From positions 1 through 7,499 of the forward strand of contig DASQTB010000034.1 in the NCBI GenBank assembly GCA_035642095.1: 7,499 nucleotides of DNA. Reading direction: 5' to 3'. This stretch comes from DASQTB01 sp035642095 (lineage in GTDB: Bacteria; Actinomycetota; UBA4738; CALAEC01). This document shows positions 6,537-7,499 of this stretch, piece by piece (within the stretch, counting starts at the first letter, position 1; the number at the start of each line of letters is the position of its first letter). The position numbers and the translations under genes are program-made. The notes below the pieces were generated by a model that had not been told where the DNA came from, searched no databases, and saw only the letters and a program-made list of their open reading frames with translations.

Positions 6537-7499
6537 GCGTCCTCGCCGTTCGCGACCTGCGCGTCGAATACGGAACCCAACAGGGGCCCGTGCCGGCCGT
6601 CCGGGGTGTCGACCTTCGGGTCGAGGAGGGGGAGACCCTCGGGCTGGCCGGGGAGTCGGGCTGCGGGAAGTCGACCGTCGCCCACGCCGTGCTCCGTCTT
6701 CTCCCGCCCAGCTCGCGTGTCACCGGCTCGGTGCTGCTCGACGGGGATGACGTGCTGTCGATGACGTTCGGTCGCCTCCGGACGGTGCGGTGGAACCAGG
6801 CCGCGATCGTGTTCCAGGGCGCGATGCACGCCCTGAATCCGGTCCAGCGGGTCGGGGACCAGGTCGCGGAGGCGATCCGGATCCATGATCCGAAAGCGAC
6901 GGAGCGTGATGCCGCCGGCCGTGCGGCCGCCCTGGTCGAACGGGTCGGGCTTCACCCGGGGCGGTCCGCCGATTACCCGCACGAGCTCTCCGGGGGACAG
7001 CGGCAGCGGATCATGATCGCCATGGCCCTGGCCTGCTCCCCCAGGCTGGTCATCGCCGACGAGCCGACCACCGCCCTGGACGTGATGGTCCAGGCCCAGG
7101 TCCTGTCCGTTCTGAAGACGATCCAGCAGGATCTCGGGCTCTCGCTCCTGTTCATCACCCACGACCTGTCCGTCCTGGCCGAGATGTGCGACCGGATCGC
7201 CGTCATGTACGCGGGGCGGATCGTCGAAGAAGGAACCGCCGACCAGGTGTTCGACGGCCCGGCACATCCGTACAGCCGGGCCCTGGCCGGAGCGTTCCCC
7301 CGGATCGGCCGGGCCCAGGACCGAAGGTCGCCGGCAGGGCTCGGTGGAGACCCGCCGGACCCACAGGACATCCCCCCTGGCTGTTCGTTCCACCCTCGGT
7401 GCCCGTTCCGGTTCGCTCCCTGTGACGAGGTCGATCCGCCGCTGCTCCCGGCCGGCGAGGGACGGCGGGCGGCGTGCCTGCTCTTCGATCCCGAGCTGG
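6533..7499 (+). CDS. Peptide-type ABC transporter ATP-binding protein, DppD/OppD family (3' end outside window)
   Basis: This cytoplasmic ATPase subunit powers uptake. 322 residues are visible and no stop is reached by the right edge. Motifs in order are Walker A GESGCGKST (40-48), the Q-loop in VFQGAMHALNPV with Gln95, signature LSGGQRQR (152-159), Walker B LVIADEP with Glu177, the D-loop ALD (181-183) and switch His210 in FITHDLS. MYAGRIVEEG and HPYSRAL (245-251) mark the Dpp/Opp subfamily. The C-terminal extension has four cysteines (284, 290, 297, 315; pattern GCSFHPRCPFRFAPC then AACLL), which in characterised DppD-type proteins hold a [4Fe-4S] cluster. All catalytic residues are present. 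Since the C-terminal signature is complete, the stop should lie very soon after the edge. The ATG overlaps the DppC-type stop as ATGA, with no good Shine-Dalgarno. DppD works as a heterodimer with DppF, which is expected next. Confidence 0.95.
   Translation, partial: MSVLAVRDLRVEYGTQQGPVPAVRGVDLRVEEGETLGLAGESGCGKSTVAHAVLRLLPPSSRVTGSVLLDGDDVLSMTFGRLRTVRWNQAAIVFQGAMHALNPVQRVGDQVAEAIRIHDPKATERDAAGRAAALVERVGLHPGRSADYPHELSGGQRQRIMIAMALACSPRLVIADEPTTALDVMVQAQVLSVLKTIQQDLGLSLLFITHDLSVLAEMCDRIAVMYAGRIVEEGTADQVFDGPAHPYSRALAGAFPRIGRAQDRRSPAGLGGDPPDPQDIPPGCSFHPRCPFRFAPCDEVDPPLLPAGEGRRAACLLFDPEL

Noticed and set aside
6491..7393. Long reverse-strand ORF (300 codons)
   Set aside because: It is antisense to the DppD-type ATPase, whose full set of ATPase motifs proves the + strand frame.
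1..7499. CRISPR arrays, insertion sequences, tRNA or rRNA genes, long repeats
   Set aside because: The window is filled with coding sequence, and I saw no repeated spacer pattern, transposase, terminal inverted repeats or RNA gene structure.

Overview
The window is one continuous, tightly packed block of seven genes, all on the + strand, with no gap longer than 24 bases. It encodes a peptide- or amide-type (Dpp/Opp family) ABC importer together with three different amide-bond hydrolases. The DNA is strongly GC-rich, two of the genes start with GTG, and every junction is either a 1-4 base overlap or a very short spacer. This fits a high-GC bacterium such as an actinobacterial or Chloroflexota-like lineage, possibly uncultured. 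No rRNA, tRNA or other taxonomic marker is present, so this placement is weak.

Layout from left to right: (1) the 3' part of an M20-family metallopeptidase/dipeptidase (2-940, open at the left edge); (2) a creatininase-family metal amidohydrolase (937-1749); (3) an S66 LD-carboxypeptidase/MccF-like serine peptidase (1746-2711); (4) an SBP_bac_5 (DppA/OppA-type) extracellular solute-binding protein with a signal peptide and, unusually, a C-terminal transmembrane anchor in place of a lipoprotein cysteine (2711-4552); (5) a DppB-type permease (4577-5563); (6) a DppC-type permease (5565-6536); (7) a DppD-type ATPase that runs off the right edge (6533-7499 and beyond). A DppF-type second ATPase would be expected immediately downstream.

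The natural reading is one transcription unit. The binding protein would catch an oligopeptide or amide-containing solute outside the membrane, DppB/DppC would form the channel, and DppD (with an unseen DppF) would power uptake. The three hydrolases, none with a visible signal peptide (the M20 N-terminus is not visible), would break the product down in the cytoplasm. The trio covers ordinary dipeptides or acyl-amino acids (M20), cyclic or unusual amides (creatininase family) and LD- or aminoacyl-type bonds (S66). This hints at an unusual peptide substrate such as a muropeptide, a D-residue peptide, a cyclic peptide or a peptide-like natural product. The substrate cannot be read from the sequence.

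No promoter, terminator, regulator, RNA gene, CRISPR array, insertion sequence or long repeat was found. The points most worth a second look are the membrane-anchored binding protein, the single in-frame TAG that separates it from the permease, and the hydrolase combination. I see no evidence for a wholly new type of system.
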